This document shows positions 46,627 to 56,020 of a stretch of 64,000 nucleotides of DNA, in pieces. The DNA comes from Roseivirga sp. (GTDB lineage: Bacteria; Bacteroidota; Bacteroidia; Cytophagales; Cyclobacteriaceae). The position numbers and the translations under genes are program-made. The notes beneath the pieces are model-generated. The model was not told the origin of the DNA. It was given only the letters and a program-made list of their open reading frames with translations, and did not search any database. The stretch is taken from assembly GCA_018402485.1 (NCBI GenBank), contig JAGYIY010000001.1, positions 1,024,001-1,088,000 on the forward strand, in the 5' to 3' direction. Each line of letters starts with the position of its first letter. Position 1 is the stretch's first letter.

Positions 46627-47355
46627 ATGAAAAAGTGTATAGGAATGGTTACCGTTTTCATGCTGATGGTAAATGGCTACACGCAAGAAATGCCTTCTGC
46701 TGAGGTGATTCAGCGAGCCATGGCCTTTCATGACCCCACGCTGCGATGGTATGAATCGGATATTACTTTGATTGTTGAAACAAAAATCGCTCCCGATTCG
46801 GAAAGAACAAGCTGGATAGAATTGCAACATCGCACAGGCAATTTTCAACTCAAAATGTTAAAAGACAGTGAGTTACTGGAATGGTATCTGCCATCAACTG
46901 GTCCAGTAGAAGTTAAACGTAATTTTTTAACTGTTAGGGACTCTACCCAACTTGCTCAAAATCAGCTGACTCCTGAAAGAGCAAATTGGTGGCGTGATTA
47001 TTACAGTTTTCTTTATGGTTTACCGATGAACCTAAAAGATGAAGGCACAAAATGGTCCGAAATGGCTCAGCTTTCGCAATTTCTAGGACGGGAGGTTTGG
47101 GCCGTTCGTGTAACCTATAGCCCTGAAGTGGGAGACGATACCTGGTACTTTTATTTTGATACCAATACTTTTGCTTTGCGTGGTTATCGTTTCTACCACG
47201 ATGAGGAGGCCAATGATGGTGAATACATTCTTTTAGAAGACATGGAAATTAAAGGGAATCTGAGGATTCCCAAAAAAAGAACTTGGTACACCAATCAAGG
47301 AGATAAATTGCTTGGTGTCGATTTATTGGTAGGCTTAAAAATCGAGGAAATGTAA
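46627..47355 (+). CDS. Secreted protein, DUF6503-like
   Basis: A 242-residue exported protein. Signal peptide residues 1-19 (ends GYTQ). The body starts with SAEVIQRAMAFHDPTLRW and continues as a beta-rich domain with several aromatic strands (DDTWYFYFDTNTFALRGYRF). It resembles DUF6503-type Bacteroidota secreted proteins, which have a LolA-like look; this call is from memory of the family and not certain. Function unknown. Convergent with the next gene, 6 nt between ends. Confidence 0.65.
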   Translation: MKKCIGMVTVFMLMVNGYTQEMPSAEVIQRAMAFHDPTLRWYESDITLIVETKIAPDSERTSWIELQHRTGNFQLKMLKDSELLEWYLPSTGPVEVKRNFLTVRDSTQLAQNQLTPERANWWRDYYSFLYGLPMNLKDEGTKWSEMAQLSQFLGREVWAVRVTYSPEVGDDTWYFYFDTNTFALRGYRFYHDEEANDGEYILLEDMEIKGNLRIPKKRTWYTNQGDKLLGVDLLVGLKIEEM

Positions 47356-47361
47356 GGAATC

Positions 47362-48009
47362 CTATTTTTTCTTCAAAGACTGAATGAATTTAGCCCATGC
47401 AAAAGGATTTAACAGAGGGTTAACTTGGGGGCCTGCTCTGTTTTGCATTTCAGTAAATTGTCGATTCATCATGATGCGGTAGTTCATCTCAGGTGAGGCC
47501 CCCATAGGGAGTGATTGAACCAATTGCCTTACCACTTCTGGTTCAAAATCTTCCATTACCGTACGTTGATCTTGACTAAGGTTCATTGCCAAAATAGCCT
47601 CTTTGAAAATCTCCTCAGTTGGAAAAGGATTAACCTCTACTTCTTCCAATTGAGTTATTTCTTCTTCCAGGGCGATGATCAAAGTATATCGGTCACCTAT
47701 GTTGTCAGGCACCACAATGCGTTGATTTTTAAAATTTATGGCACTCACAATGAGCGTATCTCCAGCCAAAAAGGCTTTGCTAAACCATCCCTTGTAGTCA
47801 GAAACCGTACCTCTACCTCTTCTTGCCTCATAAATATGAACACCCGGTATGGTGTATGTCGTATCTTGGTTCATGACCAATCCAGAAACCTGTACGACTT
47901 CCAAGCCTTTATTATCTTGAGCCTGCACGTGAAAGGATATGATAAACAGTATACCTGTCAAGGACAAGATGGAAAACAGTTTAAGAAGTGTGAATGGCCT
48001 GGCTTTCAT
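47362..48009 (-). CDS. Secreted protein with CarboxypepD_reg-like domain
   Basis: A 215-residue exported protein. An N-terminal signal (about residues 1-30, ends VQAQ) is followed by a beta-sandwich of the TonB-receptor N-terminal type: VSGLVMNQDTTYTIPGVHIYEARRG, TVSDYKGWFSKAF, GDTLIVSAINF. A helical C-terminal part (residues 125-215) follows without a receptor barrel. Such proteins are common in the phylum; the role is unknown. Confidence 0.72.
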   Translation of the reverse strand: MKARPFTLLKLFSILSLTGILFIISFHVQAQDNKGLEVVQVSGLVMNQDTTYTIPGVHIYEARRGRGTVSDYKGWFSKAFLAGDTLIVSAINFKNQRIVVPDNIGDRYTLIIALEEEITQLEEVEVNPFPTEEIFKEAILAMNLSQDQRTVMEDFEPEVVRQLVQSLPMGASPEMNYRIMMNRQFTEMQNRAGPQVNPLLNPFAWAKFIQSLKKK

Positions 48010-48141
48010 ACTATTTTAAGAACGTAAAGATAATCAAATAGATACGATTTTTCTGCGACTTTAAGACAATATTAGGTGTGTCTTTGTTTAAAAAGACATC
48101 AGAAAGCCATAACTTTCAATGGATTTAACAAGGTTTAACGC

Positions 48142-48525
48142 ATGCGTCTCAAAAAATTTAGTCTCTCTTTTGGTAGTCAGATATTCAAATCTGTAGCCGA
48201 CGAATCACGCATTAGAATTTTGCATTTGCTCTATAAAAATGGGGAACTTACGATTTCTGACTTGGAACACATTCTGGATTTTACCCAAACAAAAACGTCA
48301 AGACATATTACTTATTTGAAAAACTCAGGAATGGTAAACGCCCGAAAAATAGATCAGTGGGTTTTTTATAGCTTGCGTGAAGAAGTGGAAGAAATTGTAA
48401 ATCAGATTTTTAGCTTTTTGGCAAAAGATCATACATTACAAAAAGATCAAGAAACCTACGAAATTTTAGCTTCGAATCGTGAACTTGCGCAAAACCGGTT
48501 CAATAAAAACATTTTCTACAAGTAG
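48142..48525 (+). CDS. ArsR-type winged-helix transcription regulator
   Basis: A 127-residue DNA-binding protein. The winged helix has SRIRILHLLYKNGELTISDL, recognition-helix region FTQTKTSRHITYLKNSG, and a wing with WVFYSLREEV. No CxC metal-binding motif is visible in the sensor helix, so metal sensing is not indicated. It lies 2 nt upstream of the nucleotidase gene and is probably cotranscribed with it. Confidence 0.82.
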   Translation: MRLKKFSLSFGSQIFKSVADESRIRILHLLYKNGELTISDLEHILDFTQTKTSRHITYLKNSGMVNARKIDQWVFYSLREEVEEIVNQIFSFLAKDHTLQKDQETYEILASNRELAQNRFNKNIFYK

Positions 48526-48527
48526 GC

Positions 48528-49223
48528 TTGCCCAAATACAAACACATATTTTTCGACCTTGACCACACCTTATGGGACTATGATGCCAATGCCACAGCAT
48601 CCCTAAATGAGCTTTATGCCACACATGGTTTGGACAGGTATGGTCAATTTTTGCCAGAGCAAATGGTAGCTACCTTTTTCGAGGTGAATTATGAACTTTG
48701 GGAGTTATATAATGCCCATAAAATTGGCAAAGAAGATATTCGATCGCTACGTTTTCCGCGTATTTTTGAAAAAATGCAAGTGCCTCTGGCTTTATTGCCT
48801 AATGGTTTTGAAGATGAATATGTGGCTTTGTGCCCAACCAAGTCTAAAACTTTTCCGCATGCACACGATATTCTTACTTATTTGGGCAATAAATATGAAT
48901 TGCATATCATAACCAATGGATTCAATACGATTCAAAAATGTAAACTTGAGAGTGCCGACTTGGCTAAATTCTTTAGCAAGGTGGTAACCTCTGAATCTTC
49001 TCAGGCCCGCAAACCTCATCCCAAGATTTTTGAATTTGCATTTCAACTGACAGGAGCTTCGGCTCAGGATAGCCTCATGATTGGCGATAACCTAACCTCT
49101 GACATAGCAGGGGCAAGAAATGTGAACATGGATTACATTTGGTTCAATCCAAGCAACCAAAAGACAAAACTTGAGATTCAGCAGGAAGTAATGAACCTTC
49201 TATCACTCAGAGACCTTCTATAA
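48528..49223 (+). CDS. yjjG: HAD hydrolase, YjjG-type nucleotidase
   Basis: A 231-residue haloacid-dehalogenase hydrolase. Nucleophile motif FFDLDHTLWDYDAN (Asp10, Asp12), motif II ITNG, Lys in RKPHPKIF, and motif IV MIGDNLTSDI. YjjG-type enzymes dephosphorylate non-canonical pyrimidine nucleotides. The start is a TTG at 48528, only 2 nt after the upstream stop, because no ATG precedes the nucleophile motif. Confidence 0.87.
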   Translation: MPKYKHIFFDLDHTLWDYDANATASLNELYATHGLDRYGQFLPEQMVATFFEVNYELWELYNAHKIGKEDIRSLRFPRIFEKMQVPLALLPNGFEDEYVALCPTKSKTFPHAHDILTYLGNKYELHIITNGFNTIQKCKLESADLAKFFSKVVTSESSQARKPHPKIFEFAFQLTGASAQDSLMIGDNLTSDIAGARNVNMDYIWFNPSNQKTKLEIQQEVMNLLSLRDLL

Positions 49224-49235
49224 TCGCATACTCGT

Positions 49236-49265
49236 TTTGCATCCTTAACGGAGTTCTTATATTTG
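49236..49265 (+). promoter_or_regulatory. Bacteroidota promoter of pruA
   Basis: TTTG (49236-49239) and TATATTTG (49258-49265) are 18 nt apart, close to the consensus. The leader to the ATG at 49299 would be about 28 nt. Confidence 0.7.
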
Positions 49266-49298
49266 TTACTAAGTAAACATCAACATAAAAAACTTACT

Positions 49299-50927
49299 AT
49301 GGCAACAGGATTTTTCAATGTCCCAAAAGCAATCAATGAACCCATTAAAAGTTACGCTCCGGGTACTCCCGAACGTGAGTCTCTTCAAGCAGCAATTGCT
49401 GAGGCGCGTTCTAAACAAGTGGATATCCCCATGTACATCAATGGAAAAGAGGTACGAACAGATAAAAAACTTAAATTATCACCTCCTCACGACCATCAGC
49501 ATGTTTTGGGGTACTTTCATGAGGGCGATGCTTCTCATGTTAAATCTGCAATTGATGCAGCCATGGGAGCCAAAGCTAAATGGGGCAATTTAAGTTGGGA
49601 AAACCGCGCAGCTATTTTTTTGAAAGCTGCTGATCTCATTGCCGGTCCTTACCGAGATAAAATGAATGCAGCTACCATGTTGGGGCAATCTAAAAATGCT
49701 TATCAGGCAGAAATTGACTCTGCATGTGAGATTGTTGATTTTCTGCGCTTCAATGTGGAATACATGACCGAAATTTATAAGCAACAACCCAATTCCTCTG
49801 AAGGTGTTTGGAATAGGGTCGAGCAGCGTCCGTTAGAAGGTTTTGTTTTTGCACTGACGCCTTTCAATTTTACAGCAATAGCAGGTAACCTGCCTTCTGC
49901 GCCCGCCATGATGGGGAACACTGTGGTTTGGAAGCCTGCTCACACTCAAATTTATGCTGCACAAGTGATCATGGAAGTCTTCCAGGAAGCGGGTGTGCCC
50001 GCAGGTGTCATCAACCTCGTCTATGTAAATGGGCCTACAACAGGCGATGTGATTTTTAAACACAAAGACTTTGGTGGGCTACACTTTACGGGTAGTACAG
50101 GTGTTTTCAAACACATTTGGAGAACCATTGGCGAAAACATCGACAATTATGTTTCTTACCCTCGCATTGTAGGTGAGACCGGTGGGAAAGATTTTATTAT
50201 GGTACATGAATCGGCTTATGCCAAGCCGGTAGCCACAGCCATCAGCCGGGGTGCTTTTGAGTTCCAAGGCCAAAAATGCTCTGCAGCTTCAAGGGCTTAC
50301 ATTCCATCTAATCTTTGGGAAGAAGTGAAGCACTACGTGCAGGAAGATTTGGCTTCTTTTAAAATGGGTGGAACTGAAGATTTCTCTAACTTTATCAATG
50401 CTGTAATCGATGAGAAGTCATTTGACAAAATCGTTCAATACATAGAAGATGCGAAAGCAAGCGACAAGGTAGAAGTGGTAGCTGGAGGAAACTATGACAA
50501 ATCGAAAGGTTATTTTATTGAGCCTACGGTTTTGCTAACTACCGACCCTAAGTATACTACTATGTGTGAAGAAATTTTTGGTCCTGTGATTACCATTTAC
50601 GTGTACGATCCAAAGGACTATGAAGACACTTTGAAGTTGGTAGATGGTACTTCGCCTTACGCTTTAACAGGGGCTATCTTCTCTCAAGATCGCTATGCGT
50701 TAGAAGTTGCAGTGAGGGCTCTAGAGCCATCGGCTGGCAACTTCTACATCAACGATAAGCCAACAGGTGCTGTGGTGGGCCAACAACCCTTCGGTGGAGC
50801 AAGAGGGTCTGGAACGAATGATAAAGCGGGATCTATGATTAACCTATTACGCTGGGTGTCTCCAAGATTAATTAAAGAGACTTTTGTAACCCCAACAGAT
50901 TATCGTTATCCATTTTTGGGTGAATAA
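49299..50927 (+). CDS. pruA: L-glutamate gamma-semialdehyde dehydrogenase (1-pyrroline-5-carboxylate dehydrogenase)
   Basis: About 542 residues from the ATG at 49299 (MATGFFNVPKAINEP); the frame opens at 49263, but the upstream part contains the promoter region. Aldehyde dehydrogenase motifs: catalytic Cys327 in GQKCSAASR, Glu in ETGGKDF, and the TGAVVGQQPFGGARGSGT C-terminal block. It oxidises glutamate semialdehyde to glutamate in proline catabolism with NAD. The proline dehydrogenase partner is not in the window. A terminator follows. Confidence 0.95.
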   Translation: MATGFFNVPKAINEPIKSYAPGTPERESLQAAIAEARSKQVDIPMYINGKEVRTDKKLKLSPPHDHQHVLGYFHEGDASHVKSAIDAAMGAKAKWGNLSWENRAAIFLKAADLIAGPYRDKMNAATMLGQSKNAYQAEIDSACEIVDFLRFNVEYMTEIYKQQPNSSEGVWNRVEQRPLEGFVFALTPFNFTAIAGNLPSAPAMMGNTVVWKPAHTQIYAAQVIMEVFQEAGVPAGVINLVYVNGPTTGDVIFKHKDFGGLHFTGSTGVFKHIWRTIGENIDNYVSYPRIVGETGGKDFIMVHESAYAKPVATAISRGAFEFQGQKCSAASRAYIPSNLWEEVKHYVQEDLASFKMGGTEDFSNFINAVIDEKSFDKIVQYIEDAKASDKVEVVAGGNYDKSKGYFIEPTVLLTTDPKYTTMCEEIFGPVITIYVYDPKDYEDTLKLVDGTSPYALTGAIFSQDRYALEVAVRALEPSAGNFYINDKPTGAVVGQQPFGGARGSGTNDKAGSMINLLRWVSPRLIKETFVTPTDYRYPFLGE

Positions 50928-50956
50928 AATCCCCCATGAGTGATTACGTTATGATT

Positions 50957-50999
50957 AACCCTTTGCCGAGCGTTTCATGTCTTGGTAAAGGGTTTTTTT
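50957..50999 (+). terminator. Terminator of pruA
   Basis: AACCCTTTGCC and GGTAAAGGGTT form a stem with one mismatch around a 16-nt loop, followed by six T residues, about 30 nt after the stop. Confidence 0.82.
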
Positions 51000-51020
51000 A
51001 AACTTTAAAATGAGAAAGCA

Positions 51021-51503
51021 ATGTCTAATGAAATAGCTGCTGCACGAACCTTTCTAAGTGACGAGTTACCCTCATTACTAGATCAGCTAAAGCCTGATCA
51101 GAAACCCGAGTGGGGTATTATGACCCCGCAACATATGGTGGAACACTTAATCATAACAGCCAAACTGTCATTAGGAAGATTTAATGTACCCATTGCCTCT
51201 TCACTGGAGGAGTTGGAAAAGCGCAAAAAGCATTTGATTACTGATGGCCCCATGAAAAAGTCTATTCAAATGCCGAATGGTAATAATGACCTCAAACCTC
51301 TTAAGTTCCCCAATTTGGAAGAAGCCGTAAAAACGTTGAAGGAGGCCATGGAAGAAGTTGTGAAGCGAGAAGAGCATCAACCTGAAACCAAAGTAAACCA
51401 TCCTTTTGGTGGCCCTATGACAGCAACAGAATGGGTGTTGTTCCATCGCAAGCACATCAAGCATCATTTGATTCAATTTGGTCTGCTTCCCGATTATGTC
51501 TAA
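51021..51503 (+). CDS. DUF1569 / DinB-like protein
   Basis: A 160-residue helical protein. MTPQHMVEHLIITAKLS and HPFGGPMTATEWVLFHRKHIKHHLIQFG resemble the DinB/DUF1569 four-helix bundle, with histidines (HMVEH, HRKHIKHH) that could bind a divalent metal. Function not established. Overlaps the thioesterase gene by 8 bp. Confidence 0.72.
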   Translation: MSNEIAAARTFLSDELPSLLDQLKPDQKPEWGIMTPQHMVEHLIITAKLSLGRFNVPIASSLEELEKRKKHLITDGPMKKSIQMPNGNNDLKPLKFPNLEEAVKTLKEAMEEVVKREEHQPETKVNHPFGGPMTATEWVLFHRKHIKHHLIQFGLLPDYV

Positions 51504-51930
51504 AACACATTTCGAAAAACTAGAAGCCCTTTTTGCAGCTGCTCCGGTAAATCGGATGATATATCGTGGTGGACGGATGGAGGTCAGCCATGGCGCATCG
51601 CGTTATGTTTGGGAGGTACAACCTGATTTTTTCCATGGGGCAGAAGCCCTGCATGGCACGGCTTATTTCAAACTATTGGACGATGCGGCTTATTTTGCCT
51701 CAGCCAGTTTAGAAGAAATCTACTTTTTGGTCACCAAGTCTTTTGAACTAGACTTTTTACTTCCCGTAGAGCAGGGAAAGCTGGTGGCTGAGGGAAAGGT
51801 GTTACAACAAACAGAGCAAGTGATTTATACACAAGCCAATATTTATCAAGAGCAGGGAAAACAGGTTGCTTCGGGAAAAGGAATTTTTGTGCGCAGCAGA
51901 AAGTTATTGAAAGACCTTCAGGCATTTTGA
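51496..51930 (+). CDS. PaaI-family hotdog thioesterase
   Basis: About 144 residues from the ATG at 51496, inside the end of the upstream gene; an in-frame TTG at 51478 is less likely. The hotdog core has FHGAEALHGTAYFKLLDDAAYFA (the HG with following acidic residue is the thioesterase signature) and the closing strands GKVLQQTEQVIYTQANIY. It likely hydrolyses acyl-CoA thioesters; the substrate is unknown. Confidence 0.82.
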   Translation: MSKTHFEKLEALFAAAPVNRMIYRGGRMEVSHGASRYVWEVQPDFFHGAEALHGTAYFKLLDDAAYFASASLEEIYFLVTKSFELDFLLPVEQGKLVAEGKVLQQTEQVIYTQANIYQEQGKQVASGKGIFVRSRKLLKDLQAF

Positions 51931-51946
51931 GAAAATACACCGAGGA

Positions 51947-52156
51947 CTACTTTTTGATTTTGACTACGATTTGTGCGTCTTTGACATCAATCAGTTTGCC
52001 TTTGTAGGGGCCTTTCAGCACTTCGTACACTTTACGGCTCAAGCGCTGAGAGTGTTCTTCTGAAAAGAATACCTTAAATACCACGTTTTCCAACCGCTCT
52101 TTTTGGTTGTGATACCATTCATTTTCAGCATCAAATTTGATCAGTCTGACTTTCAT
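51947..52156 (-). CDS. Small protein of unknown function
   Basis: About 69 residues from the ATG at 52156 (MKVRLIKFDAENEWYHNQ); the frame extends to 52189. Basic, no signal. It has a helix with EEHSQRLSRKVYEVLKG and beta-like segments at both ends, ending VVKIKK. It lies between thioesterase and peptidase genes. I recognise no family; compact size and composition support a real gene moderately. Confidence 0.5.
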   Translation of the reverse strand: MKVRLIKFDAENEWYHNQKERLENVVFKVFFSEEHSQRLSRKVYEVLKGPYKGKLIDVKDAQIVVKIKK

Positions 52157-52238
52157 TATCTCTATTGAAAGATACATAATTCGAGGCATTCGGCTTTAAA
52201 CCAAAAGTCACTAAAAGATTAAGAAAATGTAAGCTTTT

Positions 52239-53612
52239 TTAAAGTCCGTATTGATCAATCAGGTAGATCATAGCTGCCATGGCAGCAGCACCCATTTCCA
52301 GTTCGCGTTGGTTTACCGCTTCGAAGTTATCAATGGCGGTGTGGTGAATTTTGAAGTAACGTTGTCCATCTGGTAAGTAGCCAATGGTAGGCACATCTTG
52401 AGTGCGCAAGGGGCTAATATCTGCACCTCCGCCACCACGTTTGAACTGATACAAACCATAGGGAGCAAAGAGCGGTTGCCAGCTCAGCATTTTGTCTTGT
52501 TGGGCTTTGGTACCACTGATGCCAAAACCTACCGGTAAAAAACCACCTCGATCAGATTCCAAGGCGGCAACGTGTTTTTCCTTGTTTTCTCCAGCTAACT
52601 CAGCATACTTCCTTCCACCCCTTAAACCGTTTTCTTCATTCATGAACATCACAGCCCTGATCGTCCGTTGAGGTTGATAATTCAAGGCTTTGAAAAGCCT
52701 CAGCACTTCAATGGATTGTACACAGCCAGCTCCATCGTCGTGTGCACCTTCCGATAGGTCCCAAGAATCTAAATGTCCACCTACCGCTATGATTTCATCG
52801 GGATGAACCTTGCCATGAATTTCTCCCACCACATTGTAGCTCAATACATCTTCCAACATTTTGCAATGCGTTTCGAAATAGAAGCGCAAATTGGGTTCTT
52901 CTTTGAGCATGGCGCTGAGCATATCTGCATTTTTGGCACTGATGGCTACGGCTGGTATTTTAGGAATATTAAGGGCATAATTGGTTGAACCGGTATGCAA
53001 AACATCGTCTTTAAACGAGCTTAGAGAGCGCACAATCACTCCAATTGCACCGTATTTTGCAGCTTCGGAAGGGCCTGAACCTCGTTGTGATGCAGCTCCG
53101 CCATAGGCACTGAAAGTATCCATTAATTTCGGATCCATGGGGCGATTGAAAAACACAATTTTTCCTGTAATTTGGTCTTTTCCCAGTTCAGCCAGTTTTT
53201 GAAAATCCTGTACTTCAATCACTTCTGCAGCAACACCCTCAGGCCCTGTGCCAACAGAATTGCCCAAGGCGGTAACCGGCACGTCAAATGAGCCTCTTTT
53301 TTGAGAACCTACTATGCGTCCTTTTTCTTGTGCTCCACGCACCCAATGAGGAACCATCACAGGTTGCAAAAAAACCGTATCGAAACCGTAGCTCATCATC
53401 TGTTGCCGTGTCCATTCCACTGCCGCAGCAGCTTGTGGTGAACCACTCAATCTACCTCCAATGTTTTTGGTAAGGTAGTGTAACATGGAGTAGCTCTCTC
53501 CACGTTCCAAGGCTTCGTCAAAGAGGGTTCTGATGAATTTTTCGTCTTTTTCTTGCGCTTGAAGAGACAAAAATGTATTCAAAACAACGAGGAGGGTAAA
53601 AAGCTTTTTCAT
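52239..53612 (-). CDS. Secreted M28-family zinc aminopeptidase
   Basis: A 457-residue exported peptidase. Signal peptide residues 1-19 (ends LQAQ). A PA-like insert (GGAASQRGSGPSEAAKYGAIG) is followed by the catalytic domain with two-zinc motifs: GGHLDSWDLSEGAHDDGAG, MNEENGLRGG (catalytic Glu), ESDRGGF and a final His in KIHHTAIDNFE. The metal site is complete. It is the last gene of the lepB-CFFCG-M28 unit (4 nt after the CFFCG gene). Confidence 0.88.
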   Translation of the reverse strand: MKKLFTLLVVLNTFLSLQAQEKDEKFIRTLFDEALERGESYSMLHYLTKNIGGRLSGSPQAAAAVEWTRQQMMSYGFDTVFLQPVMVPHWVRGAQEKGRIVGSQKRGSFDVPVTALGNSVGTGPEGVAAEVIEVQDFQKLAELGKDQITGKIVFFNRPMDPKLMDTFSAYGGAASQRGSGPSEAAKYGAIGVIVRSLSSFKDDVLHTGSTNYALNIPKIPAVAISAKNADMLSAMLKEEPNLRFYFETHCKMLEDVLSYNVVGEIHGKVHPDEIIAVGGHLDSWDLSEGAHDDGAGCVQSIEVLRLFKALNYQPQRTIRAVMFMNEENGLRGGRKYAELAGENKEKHVAALESDRGGFLPVGFGISGTKAQQDKMLSWQPLFAPYGLYQFKRGGGGADISPLRTQDVPTIGYLPDGQRYFKIHHTAIDNFEAVNQRELEMGAAAMAAMIYLIDQYGL

Positions 53613-53616
53613 AGGG

Positions 53617-54048
53617 TTACTTTATCATTTCAGCATCGGTGAGCATGTACATCAATTGAATAGGGTCGTCTGCATTAATGTTTAATCTGCCTTTTAGGGT
53701 AATGCGTTTTTCTGTAAACTCAATGTTTTTCTTACTGAAGACTTCCATCACCGTCTCTGGACCGGCACCGCCACAAAAAAAGCAATTGCTAAAAGGAAAA
53801 GCAGAAAGTACAAAGTAATTCTCACCTCGCAGTTCATCTAAGGGCACCATCCAACCTTGGACTGTGATTTCCCTGCCTTCTAATGCTTTTACTTCATTGC
53901 TAAAGGTGGGGTAATCTACTTCAAAATTCAGTGTTTCATCAAACCGCTTTTCAATAGAGATATTTGCTAATACTTCCCAGGTATTTTTTTCCTGAGCAGG
54001 TAATGAAAAGCCATAGACAGCACCTAGAAGAAGAATAAGAAAACGCAT
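53617..54048 (-). CDS. Secreted CFFCG-motif protein (DUF3299-like), copy 1
   Basis: A 143-residue exported protein. Signal residues 1-18 (ends LPAQ). An OB-like beta domain follows with VQGWMVPLDE, then NCFFCGGAGPETVMEV (Cys89, Cys92) and LKGRLNINADDPIQLMY. It is a clear paralogue of the protein at 57264-57722 and resembles DUF3299, a family seen near zinc-related ABC transporters in proteobacteria. Its ATG is shared with the lepB stop (TAATG). The two cysteines could bind metal or act in redox; the role is not established. Confidence 0.75.
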   Translation of the reverse strand: MRFLILLLGAVYGFSLPAQEKNTWEVLANISIEKRFDETLNFEVDYPTFSNEVKALEGREITVQGWMVPLDELRGENYFVLSAFPFSNCFFCGGAGPETVMEVFSKKNIEFTEKRITLKGRLNINADDPIQLMYMLTDAEMIK

Positions 54049-55208
54049 TAATCAATTAAATTTAAAATTCTATTGAATCGGATACGATCAAAAAAGCCTG
54101 CATTGGGGTTGGTGCGGTCAACCGACCAAAAAATGAATAGCGGTTTACCTACAATATGGTCTTCCGGAACAAAGCCCCAAGAACGCGAGTCCAATGAATT
54201 GTGACGGTTATCGCCAATCATGAAATAATAACCTTGTTTAAAAGTATATTCCGTAATTTTTTCGCCATCAATGAAAATGTCATTGCCTTCGATCACTACA
54301 TCATCATTGTGCTCATAATGTTCAATCACCTCTCCATAAAGGGCTACATTTGCAGTGGTCATTGGGATGGTCATGCCTTCTTCGGGCATGGTCAAAGGAC
54401 CAAAATCGTCACGACTCCAATCGAATAATGGTGATTGAGGGTAAATGCCGGGCTCTCCTCTTTCAAAAAATACTTCTTCTACATCTTGAATGAAGGGGTA
54501 AGCGGCCAATTGTTCGGCTTTTTCATGGGTTGTATTGACATAAAATCCCATTCGGCCGTTATAGTTGTAATTCGGTAGGGCATTGGTGGCGTAGGTATCT
54601 CCCGGATTTTCATCGGTGTAATCTGAGATACCAATTTCTCTCATGTATCTTTCATGTACGCCCCTATCTGTTGTTACAAAAAAACTAGTAAGCATATTGG
54701 GTGGATTTTCAACCGCTGCTCCATTGATAAATATTTGTTTTTGTCTGACCTCAAATGTCTCTCCCGGCACGGCCATGCATCGCTTTACATAAAAGGTTTT
54801 CATGTCTACCGGAAAGCCTTTTTTATAATCTGGAGGGAAGTTAAATACAACAGGTTCTCCTCTTTTAACAGAGCGAAGGCCAGGTAGTCTGTACTGAGGT
54901 AGCTGAATAATGTCACTGTAGGAGGGAATGCCCGATCCCCAAAAAGTTTGATGTGCCAACGGAAATTGAATGGGAGTTTTTGGTGTTCTGGCACCGTAAT
55001 GAAACTTGCTCACAAACAAATGATCACCAATGAGCATGGAGTTTTCCATAGAGCCTGTTGGAATAGCAAAAGCTTCAACAAATAAGCCACGAAGAATGGT
55101 CACAGCAATTAAAGCAAATAGTATATCATTGAAAAGCTCCCTGAAAAAGCCTTTTTTCTTCTTCTGCTTATCTTCCGCTTTGTTTCTTTTCTTCCAAAAT
55201 TTTAGCAT
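54048..55208 (-). CDS. lepB: Signal peptidase I
   Basis: A 386-residue membrane serine protease that removes signal peptides from exported proteins. One membrane helix (about 29-46), then PTGSMENSM with nucleophile Ser53, and the general-base Lys142 in FYVKRCMAVPGE. The GDNRHNSLDSRSWG box E is present near the end. The length exceeds the E. coli enzyme because of a large periplasmic insert (about 155-300), common in Bacteroidota. The stop codon overlaps the next gene. Confidence 0.93.
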   Translation of the reverse strand: MLKFWKKRNKAEDKQKKKKGFFRELFNDILFALIAVTILRGLFVEAFAIPTGSMENSMLIGDHLFVSKFHYGARTPKTPIQFPLAHQTFWGSGIPSYSDIIQLPQYRLPGLRSVKRGEPVVFNFPPDYKKGFPVDMKTFYVKRCMAVPGETFEVRQKQIFINGAAVENPPNMLTSFFVTTDRGVHERYMREIGISDYTDENPGDTYATNALPNYNYNGRMGFYVNTTHEKAEQLAAYPFIQDVEEVFFERGEPGIYPQSPLFDWSRDDFGPLTMPEEGMTIPMTTANVALYGEVIEHYEHNDDVVIEGNDIFIDGEKITEYTFKQGYYFMIGDNRHNSLDSRSWGFVPEDHIVGKPLFIFWSVDRTNPNAGFFDRIRFNRILNLID

Positions 55209-55384
55209 AGTCTCTTTTCCCCAATTATCGCGTTAAAGGTATTATTTATTTGTTAGAATTCGATACCTCTAATGAGGTTAAAGCAATAAATTATGTATCC
55301 TTTTCACCCTATTTTACGAATAAATGACCAACGGTTTTCGATATTGATAGACCTTGGCTTACTTTACCTCAACAACACAGTACT

Positions 55385-56020
55385 ATGATTAGTATCGATC
55401 AATTGCAATTCAATTATGCCCACCATAAAGTATTGTCTATTCCCCATTTGGAAGTAAACGAGCAAGAGCATTTGTTGGTTTTAGGTACTTCTGGTAGCGG
55501 GAAAACAACACTTTTGCACATGATGGCGGGGTTATTGGAGCCCACTCATGGTAGCATAACCGTAGGGCAAACCAATTTGTATGGATTGGCGGCATCGGAA
55601 AGAGATAAGTACAGGGGTCAAAACATCGGACTGGTTTTCCAGAAATCGCACCTCATTAGTGCCCTGAATGTTGAAGATAATCTGCTCTTAGCCCAATATT
55701 TAGCTGGAGCCGCTCAAGACAGAGGACGTATACATGAAGTGTTAGAGGAGCTGGGGCTATTGGCAAAGAAAAAGAAGTCGGTGAAAGCACTCAGTCAAGG
55801 TGAGCAGCAAAGGGTAACCATTGCACGCGCTTTGCTTAACCGGCCCAGATTGATTCTAGCCGATGAGCCTACGGCTAGCTTAGACGATGCCAATGCCAGC
55901 AAGGTGATTAACCTGTTGAAAGAGCAAGCCAAACACAATGGTGCCTCTTTGTTGATTGCTACCCACGACCAACGGGTAAAAGACCAATTCGAATTACAAC
56001 TTAACCTGAGCGCACAATGA
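55385..56020 (+). CDS. ABC transporter ATP-binding protein (LolD/MacB-type)
   Basis: A 211-residue ATPase. Walker A LGTSGSGKTTLL, Q-loop LVFQKSHL, signature LSQGEQQRV, Walker B LILADEPT and switch ATHDQ. It lies just before a permease of the FtsX/LolC type (4-bp overlap: ATGA), so the two form one transporter. The family works in lipoprotein release or extraction of substrates; here the neighbours suggest a metal-related cargo. Confidence 0.9.
   Translation: MISIDQLQFNYAHHKVLSIPHLEVNEQEHLLVLGTSGSGKTTLLHMMAGLLEPTHGSITVGQTNLYGLAASERDKYRGQNIGLVFQKSHLISALNVEDNLLLAQYLAGAAQDRGRIHEVLEELGLLAKKKKSVKALSQGEQQRVTIARALLNRPRLILADEPTASLDDANASKVINLLKEQAKHNGASLLIATHDQRVKDQFELQLNLSAQ

Noticed and set aside
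55250-55384. Zur or Fur box in front of the ABC/CFFCG operon
   Set aside because: Only a 5-bp-arm repeat (ACCTC-TAAT-GAGGT) was found, too weak to call.
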